From the NCBI RefSeq assembly GCF_030269515.1, contig NZ_BSTM01000020.1:1-64000 (forward strand): DNA of 64,000 nucleotides, read 5' to 3'. A program made the position numbers and the translations under genes. Positions 50,887 to 58,708 of this stretch are shown here, in pieces (within the stretch, counting starts at the first letter, position 1; each line of letters starts with the position of its first letter). The DNA comes from Actinomadura sp. NBRC 104412 (GTDB lineage: Bacteria; Actinomycetota; Actinomycetes; Streptosporangiales; Streptosporangiaceae). The notes below the pieces were generated by a model, which did no database searches, was not told where the DNA came from, and saw only the letters and a list, made by a program, of their open reading frames with translations.

Positions 50887-51627
50887 GTGTCCGCCTCCAC
50901 CGCCGTCCTGAAGGCCGAGTCCCGGCTGTTCCTGCGCGAGCCGTTCACCTTGTTCTGGATCGTCGGCTTCCCCGCCCTGCTGGTCGCGATCCTCGGGCTG
51001 ATCCCCTCGTTCCGCGAGGTCTCCGAGGGCCTGGGCGGGCGTCGCGTCATCGACCTGTACGTCCCCATCGGCGTGCTGCTCGCCATGATCGTCGCGGGGA
51101 TCCAGGGGCTGCCGCCCGTGCTGTCCGGCTACCGCGAGAACGGCATCCTGCGCCGCATGTCCACCACCCCGGTACGGGCCGGGTCCCTGCTCGCCGCGCA
51201 GATCGTCCTGCACGCGGCGTGTGCGGTCGGCTCGGCCGCGCTGGTCATCGCCGTGGGCAGGGCGGCGTTCGGCGTGCCCTTCCCCGAGCACGTCCCCGGC
51301 TATCTGGCCGCGCTGCTGCTGGCCGTGCTGAGCGCCATCGCCACCGGAGCCGCCGTCGCCGCGGTGTCGCCCAACACCAAGGTCACCGCCGTCGTCGGCT
51401 CGATCGTGTTCTTCCCCTCGATGTTCACCGCGGGGGTGTGGGCGCCGGTGCAGGTCCTGCCGCCCCTGCTCCAGGACATCGTCGAGTTCAGCCCGTTCGG
51501 CGCCGCGTCCCAGGCCCTCGACCAGGCGTCGCGCGGAGCCTGGCCGGACTGGTCGCTGCTCGCGGTCATCGCCCTGTGGACGGTCGCACTCGTCGTGGCC
51601 GCCGTGCGGTGGTTCCGGTGGGAATGA
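50887..51627 (+). CDS. ABC-2 type transporter permease
   Basis: 246 residues with six membrane helices of the ABC-2 type (FTLFWIVGFPALLVAILGLI near the N-terminus, YVPIGVLLAMIVAGIQGLPP, YLAALLLAVLSAIATGAAVA, and VVGSIVFFPSMFTAGVWAPV). The segment GYRENGILRRMSTTPVRAGS is the ABC-2 cytoplasmic loop. GTG at 50887 lies one base after the ATPase stop. A second half-size permease is absent, so it should form a homodimer with the ATPase dimer. Confidence 0.88.
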   Translation: MSASTAVLKAESRLFLREPFTLFWIVGFPALLVAILGLIPSFREVSEGLGGRRVIDLYVPIGVLLAMIVAGIQGLPPVLSGYRENGILRRMSTTPVRAGSLLAAQIVLHAACAVGSAALVIAVGRAAFGVPFPEHVPGYLAALLLAVLSAIATGAAVAAVSPNTKVTAVVGSIVFFPSMFTAGVWAPVQVLPPLLQDIVEFSPFGAASQALDQASRGAWPDWSLLAVIALWTVALVVAAVRWFRWE

Positions 51628-52820
51628 CGGACACTGTCATCGTGAGGCCACCGGACGAGGACGTATGGGCGCGGTTCTTCCGCTGGGGGCCGTACGGCCT
51701 GCTCGCCCTGTCGACGTGCCTGGCCTACCTCAGCTTCGACGTCATGTCCGCGGGCGGGCAGGAGCTCATGGCCCCGGTGCTCGCGGTCACCATCACGCTG
51801 CAGATCCTGCGTACCGTCGGCCGGGTTCCCGGCCCGGTGTACTTCTGGGCGCGGACGGTCCTGGCCTTCGTGCTCACCTGGCTGAACCCGTTCTTCGGCA
51901 TCTTCGCCGTCATCGCCTACTTCGACGCCCCCCGGCTGCTGAAGCGGGGCAGGCCGGTGATGGCCGGTGTCATGGTCAACGCGGTCACCATGGCCGGTTC
52001 CCAGTCCGGCGGCCTGCCCCCCGCGAACGCCGTCGTCTGGGCGCTGTTCGGCGGGCTGCTGGTCCTGCACGTCACGCTCCTCCTGGTGATGACCACGCTC
52101 ACCGCCCGCGAGGAACGGCAGACCGCCGCCAAGATCGCCATGATCGAGGAGCTGGAGCGCACCAACGCCCGGCTCGAACAGGCCCTCCGCGAGAACGCAG
52201 CCCTTCACGAGCAGCTCCTCGTCCAGGCCAGGGAGGCGGGCGTGAACGACGAGCGCCGCCGCCTCGCCGCCGAGATCCACGACACTATCGCGCAGGGCCT
52301 GGCCGGCATCGTCACCCAGCTCCAGGCGGCGGGCGACACCCCCGACGCGTCCCGCGAGCACATCGAGCGGGCCGCCGCGCTCGCCCGCGAGAGCCTGCGG
52401 GAGGCCCGGCGCGCCGTCCACAACCTGGCGCCCGCGCCGCTGGAGCACGACACCCTCCCCGAGGCCCTCAAAAAGATCGTCAACACCTGCCCGGAAGCCC
52501 ACCTCACCGTCACCGGCCTCGTGGAACCCCTGCACGAGGAGATCGAGGCCACCCTCCTGCGCATCGCCCAGGAAGCGCTGGCCAACGCCCGCCGCCACGC
52601 CCACGCGAGCCGCATCGGTGTCACCCTTTCCTACATGGACGACGAGGTCACTTTGGACGTCCGCGACGACGGCCGCGGATTCTCCGAGCCCGGCGGCGGT
52701 TTCGGGCTCAACGGCATGCGCGAGCGGGCCGAACGCGTCCTCGGCATGCTGGAGGTCGAGTCCGAGCCCGGTCAGGGCACCGCCATATCGGCCCGCCTGC
52801 CCCTGGTCCGCCATGCCTGA
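51624..52820 (+). CDS. NarL-type sensor histidine kinase
   Basis: 398 residues. Five or six N-terminal membrane helices (about 20-150) with no large external domain, a coiled-coil linker (about 160-200, ELERTNARLEQALRENAALH), the HisKA_3 region with phospho-acceptor His in LAAEIHDTIAQGLAGIVTQL, and a HATPase with RIAQEALANARRHAHASRIG and VRDDGRGF. The ATG overlaps the permease stop (ATGA). Membrane-sensing kinases of this kind beside drug ABC transporters resemble systems that react to antibiotics or envelope stress. Confidence 0.93.
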   Translation: MTDTVIVRPPDEDVWARFFRWGPYGLLALSTCLAYLSFDVMSAGGQELMAPVLAVTITLQILRTVGRVPGPVYFWARTVLAFVLTWLNPFFGIFAVIAYFDAPRLLKRGRPVMAGVMVNAVTMAGSQSGGLPPANAVVWALFGGLLVLHVTLLLVMTTLTAREERQTAAKIAMIEELERTNARLEQALRENAALHEQLLVQAREAGVNDERRRLAAEIHDTIAQGLAGIVTQLQAAGDTPDASREHIERAAALARESLREARRAVHNLAPAPLEHDTLPEALKKIVNTCPEAHLTVTGLVEPLHEEIEATLLRIAQEALANARRHAHASRIGVTLSYMDDEVTLDVRDDGRGFSEPGGGFGLNGMRERAERVLGMLEVESEPGQGTAISARLPLVRHA

Positions 52821-53439
52821 CATCACCCTGCTCATCGTCGACGACCACCCCGTCGTCCGGGACGGCCTGCGCGGCATGTTCGACAACGCGCCCGGCTTCT
52901 CCGTCTTGGGCGAGGCCGCGGACGGACGGGAGGCCATCGCGCTCGCGACCGACCTGCGTCCCGACGTCGTCCTGATGGACCTGCGCATGCCGGGCCTGGG
53001 CGGCGTCGAGGCCATCACCGAGCTCGCCGCGAGGGGCGTCCCCTCGAAGATCCTGGTGCTGACCACCTACGACACCGACTCCGACACCATTCCCGCCATC
53101 GAGGCCGGCGCCACCGGCTACCTGCTGAAGGACGCCCCGCGCGACGACCTGTTCACCGCCGTCCGCGCCGCCGCCGAGGGACGCACCGTCCTGTCGCCGG
53201 CCATCGCGTCCCGCCTGGTGAACCGCGTACGCGCGCCGCAGGCCACCACGCTCAGCGCGCGCGAGCTCGAGGTGCTGCGCCTGGTCGCCAGGGGCACCGG
53301 CAACCGGGAGATAGCCGCCGAGCTGTTCATCAGCCAGGCCACGGTCAAGACGCACCTGTCGCACATCTACGAGAAGCTGGGTGTCAAGGACCGGGCGGCC
53401 GCGGTCGCCGCCGCCTACGACAGAGGCATCCTGGGCTGA
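52813..53439 (+). CDS. NarL/FixJ-family response regulator
   Basis: 208 residues. Receiver domain ITLLIVDDHPVVRDGLRGMF with phospho-acceptor Asp in DVVLMDLRMPGLGG and active-site Lys in GYLLKDAPRDDL; LuxR-type HTH LSARELEVLRLVARGTGNRE and ISQATVKTHLSHIYEKLGV. The ATG overlaps the end of the kinase gene by eight bases. Autoregulation of the upstream ABC genes is likely; a candidate operator is the repeated GGCGGAT(G/A)CCGG element at 49.9 kb. Confidence 0.93.
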   Translation: MPDITLLIVDDHPVVRDGLRGMFDNAPGFSVLGEAADGREAIALATDLRPDVVLMDLRMPGLGGVEAITELAARGVPSKILVLTTYDTDSDTIPAIEAGATGYLLKDAPRDDLFTAVRAAAEGRTVLSPAIASRLVNRVRAPQATTLSARELEVLRLVARGTGNREIAAELFISQATVKTHLSHIYEKLGVKDRAAAVAAAYDRGILG

Positions 53440-53451
53440 CGGCCGGCCTGC

Positions 53452-53768
53452 CTACACGTACGCCCCGTTCAAGGACGGCGTTCGCGATGTGGAGGGCAGC
53501 CGGACCGTGACCGAGAGGCCGCCGCCGGGGCGGGGGGCGAGGTGAAGGCTCCCATCGTGTGCGCGGACGATGCTCTGCACGATGGCCAGTCCAAGGCCAA
53601 CGCCGGCGTGCTCGTTGGTGCGGGTGCGGCGCGTTCCCCGTTGGAAGGGTTCGGTGAGGGTGGGGACCAGCTCGGGCGGGACATGCGGGCCGGTGTTGTC
53701 CACTTGCAGCACGCCCGCCCCATGCTGGGGCTCGGTGTGGACCGTGATGGTGCCGCCGATGGGCAGAT
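53452..53768 (-). pseudogene. C-terminal fragment of a VanS-like histidine kinase
   Basis: Minus-strand frame NLPIGGTITVHTEPQHGAGV, DNTGPHVPPELVPTLTEPFQ, HAGVGLGLAIVQSIVRAHDG and LSVTVRLPSTSR is the G1, F and G2 part of the ATPase domain of an actinomycete VanS/OmpR-type kinase. It begins abruptly at about 53768 where a D-Ala ligase fragment in another frame ends, so the dimerisation domain, the phospho-acceptor His and the membrane part are missing. Confidence 0.75.
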
Positions 53769-53999
53769 TAACACGGCGTCGGCACGCTCGATGACCCCCA
53801 GCGCCCCCGCCACGGAACCGATCGCCCCGGACCCGAGCACCTCCTCCCCCCGCCTCCACGTCCCGTCGCGGCCGATGGTCACCTCCTCGACATCGAACCC
53901 GCCGGAACGCAGCGCCTCCGCGACCGCCGCGGCGGTGGCCAGGGAGACGTCGTGCTCGGCGTTCTCTCCCCCGCCTATCACCACGATGCGCCGTGTCAT
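53769..53999 (-). pseudogene. N-terminal fragment of a D-Ala-D-Ala/D-Lac ligase
   Basis: About 75 residues: MTRRIVVIGGGENAEHDVSL, ATAAAVAEALRSGGFDVEEV and a tail ending GVIERADAV. This is the first Rossmann-like lobe of Ddl/VanA-type ligases (IGGxSxEHxVSLxSAxxVxxAL). The ATP-grasp and catalytic domains are lost. The 5' end is joined to an M15 peptidase fragment in the same frame, and the 3' end to the kinase fragment. In intact clusters these genes are separate. Confidence 0.75.
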
Positions 54000-54356
54000 G
54001 CGCAGCCAAGCCGCGGCCTTACGCGGGCCGATGTCGACCGCCTCACCCGTCACATGGGCGGACGTCTCCGGCGTCGCCACCCACCGCGCGGCCTCTTCCC
54101 GCGACCCGTACTTGACGATGGCGTCCCGCCACAACCGCCGCTGATACGCGGGCGACCGCCAACCACTGTTGACCCGAAGCCGGACACCGTCCCGCTCCGC
54201 GTCCACCGCCGCGCGCCGCAACGCGCCAAGAAGACCCGGCTGAAGCCTGCCCACCGCCGGTACCCGATCGTCGAAAACCGAGACCGCCACCGGAACGACC
54301 CCGTCCCTCTGATCAACCGAACGGCCCCGAGCCCCCAGTGATGCACCGTGATCCAT
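54000..54356 (-). pseudogene. N-terminal fragment of an M15-family D-Ala-D-Ala peptidase (VanY-like)
   Basis: About 119 residues from the ATG at 54356, with LRRAAVDAERDGVRLRVNSG followed by WRSPAYQRRLWRDAIVKYGS and TSAHVTGEAVDIGP. The HxxGxAxD motif (SAHVTGEAVDIG) holds the first zinc ligand His and Asp of M15 peptidases such as VanY. The remainder, including the second His (WHYE), is absent because the frame runs on into the D-Ala ligase fragment. Consequently no active peptidase is expected. No other gene lies at 54357-54481. Confidence 0.72.
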
Positions 54357-54481
54357 ACCGCCACTGAAGACTCGACCGCGTTGCAGCGACGTATGCGTTT
54401 TCCGATACACCCGCGATACACGAGGCTCCGGATTCGGCGCTACGTCCAGACCGACTGGCCGGTTCGTGGCAAAGTGGTGGG

Positions 54482-55216
54482 GTGCCTGGCGCGCGGTATG
54501 GGATGGATGCGCCTTACGGGTTCGGCTTCATGGGCCTGGTCGTGCTGGGGTTCTGGGTGACCGGTGTGGTGATGGCGGTCACCGCCGATCTGGGCGCCGC
54601 GCTGCCCGCGCTGGTCTCCGGCACCCTGCTGGCGGGATGCCTGGCCCTGAGCCTGCACACCACGCTGCGCGGCAAGTTCCTGGTCTGGCGGGACGTGCTG
54701 GACGAGCTGGACCTACGTGGCGACGAACGGCTGCTCGACCTGGGCTGCGGACGCGGCGCCGTCCTGCTGGCCGCCGCCCGGCACCTCCCGCACGGCCGGG
54801 CGGTCGGCGTGGACCTGTGGCGCGGACGGGACCAGTTCGGCAACACCCCGGCGGCCACCCTGCGCAACGCCCGAGCCGAGGGCGTCGCCGACCGCGTCCA
54901 TGTGCAAGCGGGTGACCTGCGCAGACTCCCGTACGCGGAGGCAAGCTTCGACCTGGTGGTGTCCAGCCTGACGGTGCACACCATCTTCGGCGCGGACGCC
55001 CGCGCCCAAGCGATCGCCGAGGCGTACCGGGTGCTGCGACCGGGCGGCCGGCTGCTGATCGCCGACCTGGCGCGGACCCCCCGCCAGTACGCCGCGGTGC
55101 TGTCCCGGCTGAACGCCCAGGACATCACCGTACGCAACCTAGGCTGGCGCGCCTGGTGGGGCAGTCCCTGGGTCCCCACCCGCCTACTCACCGCCCGCAA
55201 ACCAGCCACGACATAG
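54482..55216 (+). CDS. SAM-dependent methyltransferase with N-terminal membrane helices
   Basis: 244 residues. Two N-terminal hydrophobic helices (FGFMGLVVLGFWVTGVVMAV and ALPALVSGTLLAGCLALSLH) anchor it, followed by a class I methyltransferase domain with motif I ERLLDLGCGRGAVLLAAARH, VGVDLWRGRDQF, GDLRRLPYAEASFDLVVSSL and LRPGGRLLIADL. Its membrane position suggests a lipid or membrane-bound substrate. GTG 54482 was kept as start; ATG 54503 is an alternative that still includes both helices. It ends 58 bp from the convergent brxHI. Confidence 0.8.
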   Translation: MPGARYGMDAPYGFGFMGLVVLGFWVTGVVMAVTADLGAALPALVSGTLLAGCLALSLHTTLRGKFLVWRDVLDELDLRGDERLLDLGCGRGAVLLAAARHLPHGRAVGVDLWRGRDQFGNTPAATLRNARAEGVADRVHVQAGDLRRLPYAEASFDLVVSSLTVHTIFGADARAQAIAEAYRVLRPGGRLLIADLARTPRQYAAVLSRLNAQDITVRNLGWRAWWGSPWVPTRLLTARKPATT

Positions 55217-55274
55217 CATCAGAGACGAATGAACCGCCGCGGCGCTCTTGGCTGGTTCGGCCTGCGTTCCCCGA

Positions 55275-57374
55275 TCAGTCCCGGTCAACGACGGTGAAGC
55301 GAGTGGTTTCGCCGAGCACCTGTTCGGCGCTGTCGAGGTCGGCGAGGCGGGCCGCCACGGTCGCGGCCGCGAGGTGGGCGGGCAGAGCAACCGAGAACTT
55401 CAGGCCCCGGACGGCGCGCGGATCGACTTCAGGCAGTACAAGTGGTGCCTCAGCGTGCGCCGCCTTCCACATGTCAGGCGTCAGATCCTCGCGGAGCCTT
55501 ACGTACAGGTCCGTTGGGCGCTGAACCTGGTCGGTCACGGATGAGAGTGTTGCGGTCAATGTGGCGTTCGCGCGGTACCCCGCCCACGTCCACCATCGGA
55601 CGTCGGTGCCTGCGCGAGTGATGAGCGGACCGGCCGGGTGGACTGACGTGGGTGCCTCGTCGACCCGCAGGTGCTCCAGCCGTGTGCTCGCTCTCCGTGT
55701 GAGCGTGACGGGCGGGTCGGTGCCGAGCAGGATGTCGCGCATGGCTCGGGTGAGGGCGAACGACAGGCCCGCGATGCCGCCCGCCGTCCATTTGGCGATC
55801 CCTCCGCCTTCGGCGGGTTCGACGAAGCAGCGGCGCCTCTTCCAGTCGATGTAGGTGACCTGCCATGTCCGTCCGGCGAGGAGGAGGCGGCGGGGGCCGG
55901 GGCGGTGTTCGGTGAGCACGAACGGGTCGGTGCGGCCGATCTCCGCGCGTCCCGACAGGACGGTGAACTGTGGTGGGGCCGTGAACGATGCGGTGAGGTC
56001 CATGAAGTGGCGGTGGCCGAACCGCTTTTCCGCTTCGGGACCGATGAACAGCATGCCGTCGTCCTCGTCGAGGAAGCCCTCCGCGACCAGGTGGCGCAGG
56101 ATCGGTTCGCCGGATCGGTCGAACGGCGGCAGGCCATTCCACTGCTCCGCCCACAGCCTGTTCCCGAGCCGATGTTCCTGGAGCGCGACGGCCAGGATCT
56201 GCTGGGCGACCAGGTGACGGGGAATCGGTGGCGCGGCAACATCCTCGACCCACCCTCGTCCCCACAGCAGTAGGAGTCCCGCCGCTTGGAGAAGCGCGCG
56301 TTCCTTGGTGGCGAGGAACAGGCAGGATCGTTCGGCTCCGGGGCGGCGGCCAGTGCGTCCCAGGCGTTGCAGGAAGGAGGCCACGCTGGCTGGGGAGTCG
56401 ATCTGGATCACGCGGTCGAGGTCACCGACGTCGATGCCGAGTTCCAGGGTGGACGTTGAGACGATCACACAGTCACGGGCTTCGGTGAACGCCTGTTCGG
56501 AGCGGCGGCGTTCGTCGGCCGACAGTGAGGCGTGGGACAGGAAGGTTGTGACGTCGCGGGCGCGCAGGGCCGCGCCGAGTTGCTCGACCTGGCTTCGCGA
56601 GTCGCAGAAGACGAGGCGTTTCTCTCCGAGGTGCAGTGACGCGATGACCTTGGCGGCGTTCTCGATGGAGCCGACGTAGTCAAGTTCGATCCGGGCGGCG
56701 GGAGCCGCCGCGAAAGCGGTCGCCTCCGGGGCGACGACCTGGGCGGGCCGGGTCCCGGCACCCGTGCCTTGAAGCCAGGTCAGCAGTTGGCGAGGGTTGC
56801 CGACGGTCGCGGACAGGCCGATCCGCTGGATGGGGCTCCCGGTGACGCGGGTGAGGCGTTCCAGGACGGCGAGCAGGTGCCAGCCGCGGTCGTCTCCGGC
56901 GAAAGCGTGAACCTCGTCGACGATCACTGCACGAACCTTGCCGAGCACTTCGGCATGGTCGGTCTTGTAGCTGATGAGCATGGACTCCAGCGACTCTGGC
57001 GTGGTCAGCAGGATGTCCGGCATGTCCAGGCGGACGCGCCGCCGCTCGGATTCACGGGTGTCGCCGTGCCAGAGTGCGGCTCTGCGGCCAAGCCATTGCG
57101 CGTACTGGTCGACGCGGGGGGCGAGGTTGTTGAGCAGCGCCTTGAGGGGGCACAGGTAGAGCACCGAGATGCCGGTCCACTCTTGCTCGGCCATGGCGGT
57201 GAGAATCGGGAAGATCGCGGCCTCGGTCTTGCCACCCGCGGTCGGAGCCAGCAAGAGCGCGTCGTCGCCGTCGAGGATGGGGCCGACCGCCTTGTGTTGC
57301 AGTGGGCGCAGACCTGGCCATTCGAGCGTGTTGACGATGTGGTGCAGGACGACCGGGTGCAGCCGTTCCATCAC
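55275..57374 (-). CDS. brxHI: BREX type 2 Lhr-like helicase BrxHI
   Basis: 699 residues of a superfamily 2 helicase. Motif I APTAGGKTEAAIFP, motif Ia LYLCPLKALLNNLAPRV, motif II VIVDEVHAFAGDDRG, motif III LSATVGNPRQLL, motif V STLELGIDVGDLDRVIQI and motif VI QRLGRTGRR, followed by the long Lhr-type C-terminal region of about 280 residues. Fourth gene of the Pgl/BREX-2 set with BrxD, PglZ and PglY immediately upstream. A GTG start at 57374 (GTGA) or ATG at 57371 (TGATG) overlaps the BrxD stop; either way the two are coupled. In BREX the helicase is needed for full defence or for DNA handling, exact role not established. Confidence 0.9.
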   Translation of the reverse strand: MMERLHPVVLHHIVNTLEWPGLRPLQHKAVGPILDGDDALLLAPTAGGKTEAAIFPILTAMAEQEWTGISVLYLCPLKALLNNLAPRVDQYAQWLGRRAALWHGDTRESERRRVRLDMPDILLTTPESLESMLISYKTDHAEVLGKVRAVIVDEVHAFAGDDRGWHLLAVLERLTRVTGSPIQRIGLSATVGNPRQLLTWLQGTGAGTRPAQVVAPEATAFAAAPAARIELDYVGSIENAAKVIASLHLGEKRLVFCDSRSQVEQLGAALRARDVTTFLSHASLSADERRRSEQAFTEARDCVIVSTSTLELGIDVGDLDRVIQIDSPASVASFLQRLGRTGRRPGAERSCLFLATKERALLQAAGLLLLWGRGWVEDVAAPPIPRHLVAQQILAVALQEHRLGNRLWAEQWNGLPPFDRSGEPILRHLVAEGFLDEDDGMLFIGPEAEKRFGHRHFMDLTASFTAPPQFTVLSGRAEIGRTDPFVLTEHRPGPRRLLLAGRTWQVTYIDWKRRRCFVEPAEGGGIAKWTAGGIAGLSFALTRAMRDILLGTDPPVTLTRRASTRLEHLRVDEAPTSVHPAGPLITRAGTDVRWWTWAGYRANATLTATLSSVTDQVQRPTDLYVRLREDLTPDMWKAAHAEAPLVLPEVDPRAVRGLKFSVALPAHLAAATVAARLADLDSAEQVLGETTRFTVVDRD

Positions 57375-58705
57375 ACGTCCAGGTCGATGTCGTCCGCTGT
57401 GAGGTTCCGTTCGACGTCGGTGAGTTCGGTGCCGGAGACGGTGAGTTCGTAGTGCTCGCGGGGGTCGAAGTCGGGGAACTGGTCGATGCGGTCGAGGACG
57501 TCGCCGACGAGTTTCTTCAGGAACAGCCGCGGCGCGACCCCGACCTTGCCGCCGAGAGCGCCGCCGACGGCGCGGGCGAGGTCGGCGATGTAGGCGTCGT
57601 CGGCGAGCGCCTTGATCCGCTCGGGGGCGTCGGCTCCCGCCGCGTACAGGTCGCGGATGGTGATGCCGAGCCCTGTCAGCGACTCCAGGGTGAAGCCGGG
57701 CAGCCGGACCTGGACGGCCCGCGGGTTGTCGAAGCGCGGGTCGGTGGTGAAGTCGGTCGCCAGCCGCTGGGCGAGCGGCGCGAGCCGCTGCACGCCCTGC
57801 CGCCCGTCGTAGAACGCGGGCGTCCCGGTGATCACCAGGTAGAGGCCGGGGAACCGGCCCGAGTGGACCTCGTCGATGAGCTGGCGCAGCGCGTTGAGCG
57901 CCTTGTCGCGGACATCGGAGCGGACCCGCTGCAGCGTCTCGACCTCGTCGAGCACCACCAGCAGGCCGGGGTGCCCGCAGTCGCGCAGCACGGTCAGCAG
58001 CCCCTGGAGGAAGCCGAGGGCACCGAAGTGGTCGAGATCTCCGCGCACCCCGGCGCCGTGCCGGGCGGCGGCGGCGACGTGCGGCTGCCCGCCGAGCCAG
58101 GCCAGGACGGCGGCGGCGGTGGTCTCGTCGCCGGCGGTGAGCGCCGTCCGGTAGCCGCGCAACGCGGTCGCGAACATCGACGCCTTCCGCGACACCTCCG
58201 CGAGTCGCGCCGTCAGCAGCCGGTCGACCTCGTCCGCGAGGTCCTCTTCGGACGCACCGGCCGCAAGGGCGTCCTCCTCCAGCGCGTAGAACCAGGCGTC
58301 CACCACCGGCCGCAGCGCGCTCGGCGGGAAGCTGGCGGTGGTGAGCCGTTCGGTAAGCCGCCGGTAGACGGTCTCCAGCCTGTGCAGGGGCGTCTCGGTC
58401 TCGGAGATCTGGATCTCGGCGACGGCGAAGTTGCGGCGTTTCGCGCGCTCACCTAGCCACCGTGTGAAGAACGTTTTGCCGGACCCGTACTCGCCGCGGA
58501 CGGCCTTGAACACCGATCCGCCGGACGCGGCCGCGTCCAGTTCCGCGTCGAGCGCGACCTCGAACCGGTCGAGACCGGTGGCCAGCAGGTCCAGTCCGCT
58601 CTCGGGCACCGCGCCGCGGCGCAGCGCGTCGATGACGCCGCGCCGCCGGGCGGCGCTGATCTGGCTGGATCGTGCGGTGCTCACGCCCACCAGTGTTCCA
58701 TCCAC
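57371..58705 (-). CDS. brxD: BREX system ATP-binding protein BrxD
   Basis: 444 residues of the BREX P-loop ATPase family. Walker A RGEYGSGKTFFTRWLGERAK near residue 68-78, Walker B LLVVLDEVETLQ near 243-254, then ALNALRQLIDEVHSGRFPG and the sensor-like YLVITGTPAFYDGRQGVQ. This is the standard BrxD architecture. Read with pglZ and pglY upstream and brxHI downstream, the order brxHI-brxD-pglZ-pglY defines a type 2 BREX. The GTG at 58705 is three bases from the pglZ stop; a GTG at 58684 is an alternative. Confidence 0.92.
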   Translation of the reverse strand: MDGTLVGVSTARSSQISAARRRGVIDALRRGAVPESGLDLLATGLDRFEVALDAELDAAASGGSVFKAVRGEYGSGKTFFTRWLGERAKRRNFAVAEIQISETETPLHRLETVYRRLTERLTTASFPPSALRPVVDAWFYALEEDALAAGASEEDLADEVDRLLTARLAEVSRKASMFATALRGYRTALTAGDETTAAAVLAWLGGQPHVAAAARHGAGVRGDLDHFGALGFLQGLLTVLRDCGHPGLLVVLDEVETLQRVRSDVRDKALNALRQLIDEVHSGRFPGLYLVITGTPAFYDGRQGVQRLAPLAQRLATDFTTDPRFDNPRAVQVRLPGFTLESLTGLGITIRDLYAAGADAPERIKALADDAYIADLARAVGGALGGKVGVAPRLFLKKLVGDVLDRIDQFPDFDPREHYELTVSGTELTDVERNLTADDIDLDV

Positions 58706-58708
58706 CCG

